DNA from: Pseudomonadota bacterium
GTDB lineage: Bacteria; Desulfobacterota; Anaeroferrophillalia; Anaeroferrophillales; Tharpellaceae
Reading direction: 5' to 3'
DNA length: 5,757 nt
Assembly (NCBI GenBank): GCA_030641485.1
Contig: DAOWHJ010000076.1
Span: forward strand, 1-5,757
Below are positions 4,983 through 5,757 of the stretch, piece after piece. The notes under the pieces were generated by a model that worked only from the letters and a program-made list of their open reading frames with translations, did not search any database and was not told where the DNA came from. The translations under genes were made by a program, and so were the position numbers. How positions within the stretch are numbered: position 1 is the first letter of the stretch; each line of letters opens with the position of its first letter.

Positions 4983-5757
4983 GTGGGAATGTTTAAGCGT
5001 TACTCTTCTTTGCAATATTTTCGTAATGTATCGTTAAGAATAAAGCTGTTGGGGCTCTATTTTTTTGGTCTGGCCCTGTTGGGGATTGTCGGCTACGGTT
5101 TCTTTGTCTACCTTGAGGTCGAGAACTATACTCAGGACCGCAAAGATTTGCAGTCACAGGCTCATGTCTTTGAGGAAATGGCTTTTAAGCACTTGAAATA
5201 TACGATCGATCTTAACAGTCACCTGAATCGAATCTACAATAAATCTGGAGAGGGGAGTACGGGTAGTGAAAGATCAATTTTATTAAATGATTTTATAAAA
5301 GGCATTGCAGCATTAAGTGATGAGAATTGTAATTTTGCAATTTTTGACTATCTTGGCACCTTGATAGCCACCAATGATAACCGTATGCGAGATGTTTTAG
5401 CTAGTACAACTATGGTCTCCAGAGCGATCTCTGAGTTGAGCTCAAATGCGTCTAAAAGTGGAATTTATACTGAATATCTGGAACTTACAGGTAGTGATGG
5501 TACCGGGTTGGGTTTTTACGTGAATGCAATTCATTTTGAACCTCTAAATTACTGTGTTCTGGCAATTGCCAAAAATGGCAACGTTCAATCAAGTATCGAA
5601 GAGGTAATGCTGAAGAAAAAAAGAGTGATAATAAATTCTGTAGCATTCAGTTTATTGCTTGGTTTCTGTGGGACTTCACTTGTCTTGACCATTCTGTTTT
5701 TCTATCTGCGCTCATTGACACTTAATATCAGTGAGGTGACAAGAAGTATCAAAAAAC
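4983..5757 (+). CDS. Membrane sensor protein, Cache-like domain then HAMP start (partial)
   Basis: The reading frame is open to the window end (258 codons), so the 3' part is missing. From the GTG start there is a short basic N-terminus, a first membrane segment (about 20-44, IKLLGLYFFGLALLGIVGYG...), a periplasmic domain (about 45-212), a second membrane segment (about 215-242) and a basic stretch (RSLTLNISEVTRSIKK) that looks like the first HAMP helix. The periplasmic part has Cache/PAS-like features, such as FAIFDYLGTLIATND (119-133) and the last strands GFYVNAIHFEPLNYCVLAIAK. This is the layout of ligand-sensing histidine kinases, chemoreceptors, diguanylate cyclases and RsbU-type PP2C phosphatases; the output domain lies beyond the window and cannot be known here. 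Starts at GTG 4983, or less likely ATG 4989 or TTG 4968; an in-frame TAG at 4962 bounds it. Confidence 0.8.
   Translation, partial: MGMFKRYSSLQYFRNVSLRIKLLGLYFFGLALLGIVGYGFFVYLEVENYTQDRKDLQSQAHVFEEMAFKHLKYTIDLNSHLNRIYNKSGEGSTGSERSILLNDFIKGIAALSDENCNFAIFDYLGTLIATNDNRMRDVLASTTMVSRAISELSSNASKSGIYTEYLELTGSDGTGLGFYVNAIHFEPLNYCVLAIAKNGNVQSSIEEVMLKKKRVIINSVAFSLLLGFCGTSLVLTILFFYLRSLTLNISEVTRSIKK

Overview
The window looks like chromosomal DNA from a Gram-negative, moderately AT-rich bacterium. The mix of a STAS regulator, a TMTC-like membrane glycosyltransferase with C-terminal TPRs, a Cache-type sensor and hairpin repeats opening with AGCCACAGA would fit the former Deltaproteobacteria (Desulfobacterota/Desulfuromonadota). 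That placement is inference from gene types and recollection, not from a search. No rRNA, tRNA, CRISPR array, transposase or phage gene is visible.

Layout: (1) 43-321, plus strand, a stand-alone STAS-domain protein ending at a symmetric, probably bidirectional terminator (347-387). (2) 407-2748, minus strand, three genes read right to left: a CatB/Vat-like hexapeptide O-acetyltransferase, a D-amino-acid-aminotransferase-like class IV PLP enzyme starting 1 nt after it, and a xylose-isomerase-like TIM-barrel protein. (3) 2749-2943, a short gap with a 9-bp inverted repeat and intergenic hairpin repeat A. (4) 2944-4578, minus strand, a 544-residue multi-pass GT-C-type glycosyltransferase with two C-terminal TPRs, behind a good sigma70-type promoter. 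(5) 4579-4982, a 404-nt divergent intergenic region with that promoter, a 15-bp perfect inverted repeat, hairpin repeat B (same family as A, opposite orientation) and a candidate promoter for the next gene. (6) 4983 to the window end, plus strand, the N-terminal part of a membrane sensor (TM, Cache-like periplasmic domain, TM, start of HAMP), cut before its output domain.

The minus-strand genes could plausibly serve cell-surface modification (glycosyl transfer, O-acetylation, amino-donor chemistry), but no substrate can be read from sequence. The plus-strand genes at the edges are signalling genes. The sensor could belong to a HAMP-kinase or HAMP-PP2C protein; a link to the STAS protein is only a guess.

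The signals most worth a second look are three 9-nt mononucleotide tracts in the promoter spacer, the leader and the early coding region of the glycosyltransferase gene (a possible phase-variable arrangement), and the inverted pair of related hairpin repeats that flank this one gene. I did not find clear evidence of a wholly new system.
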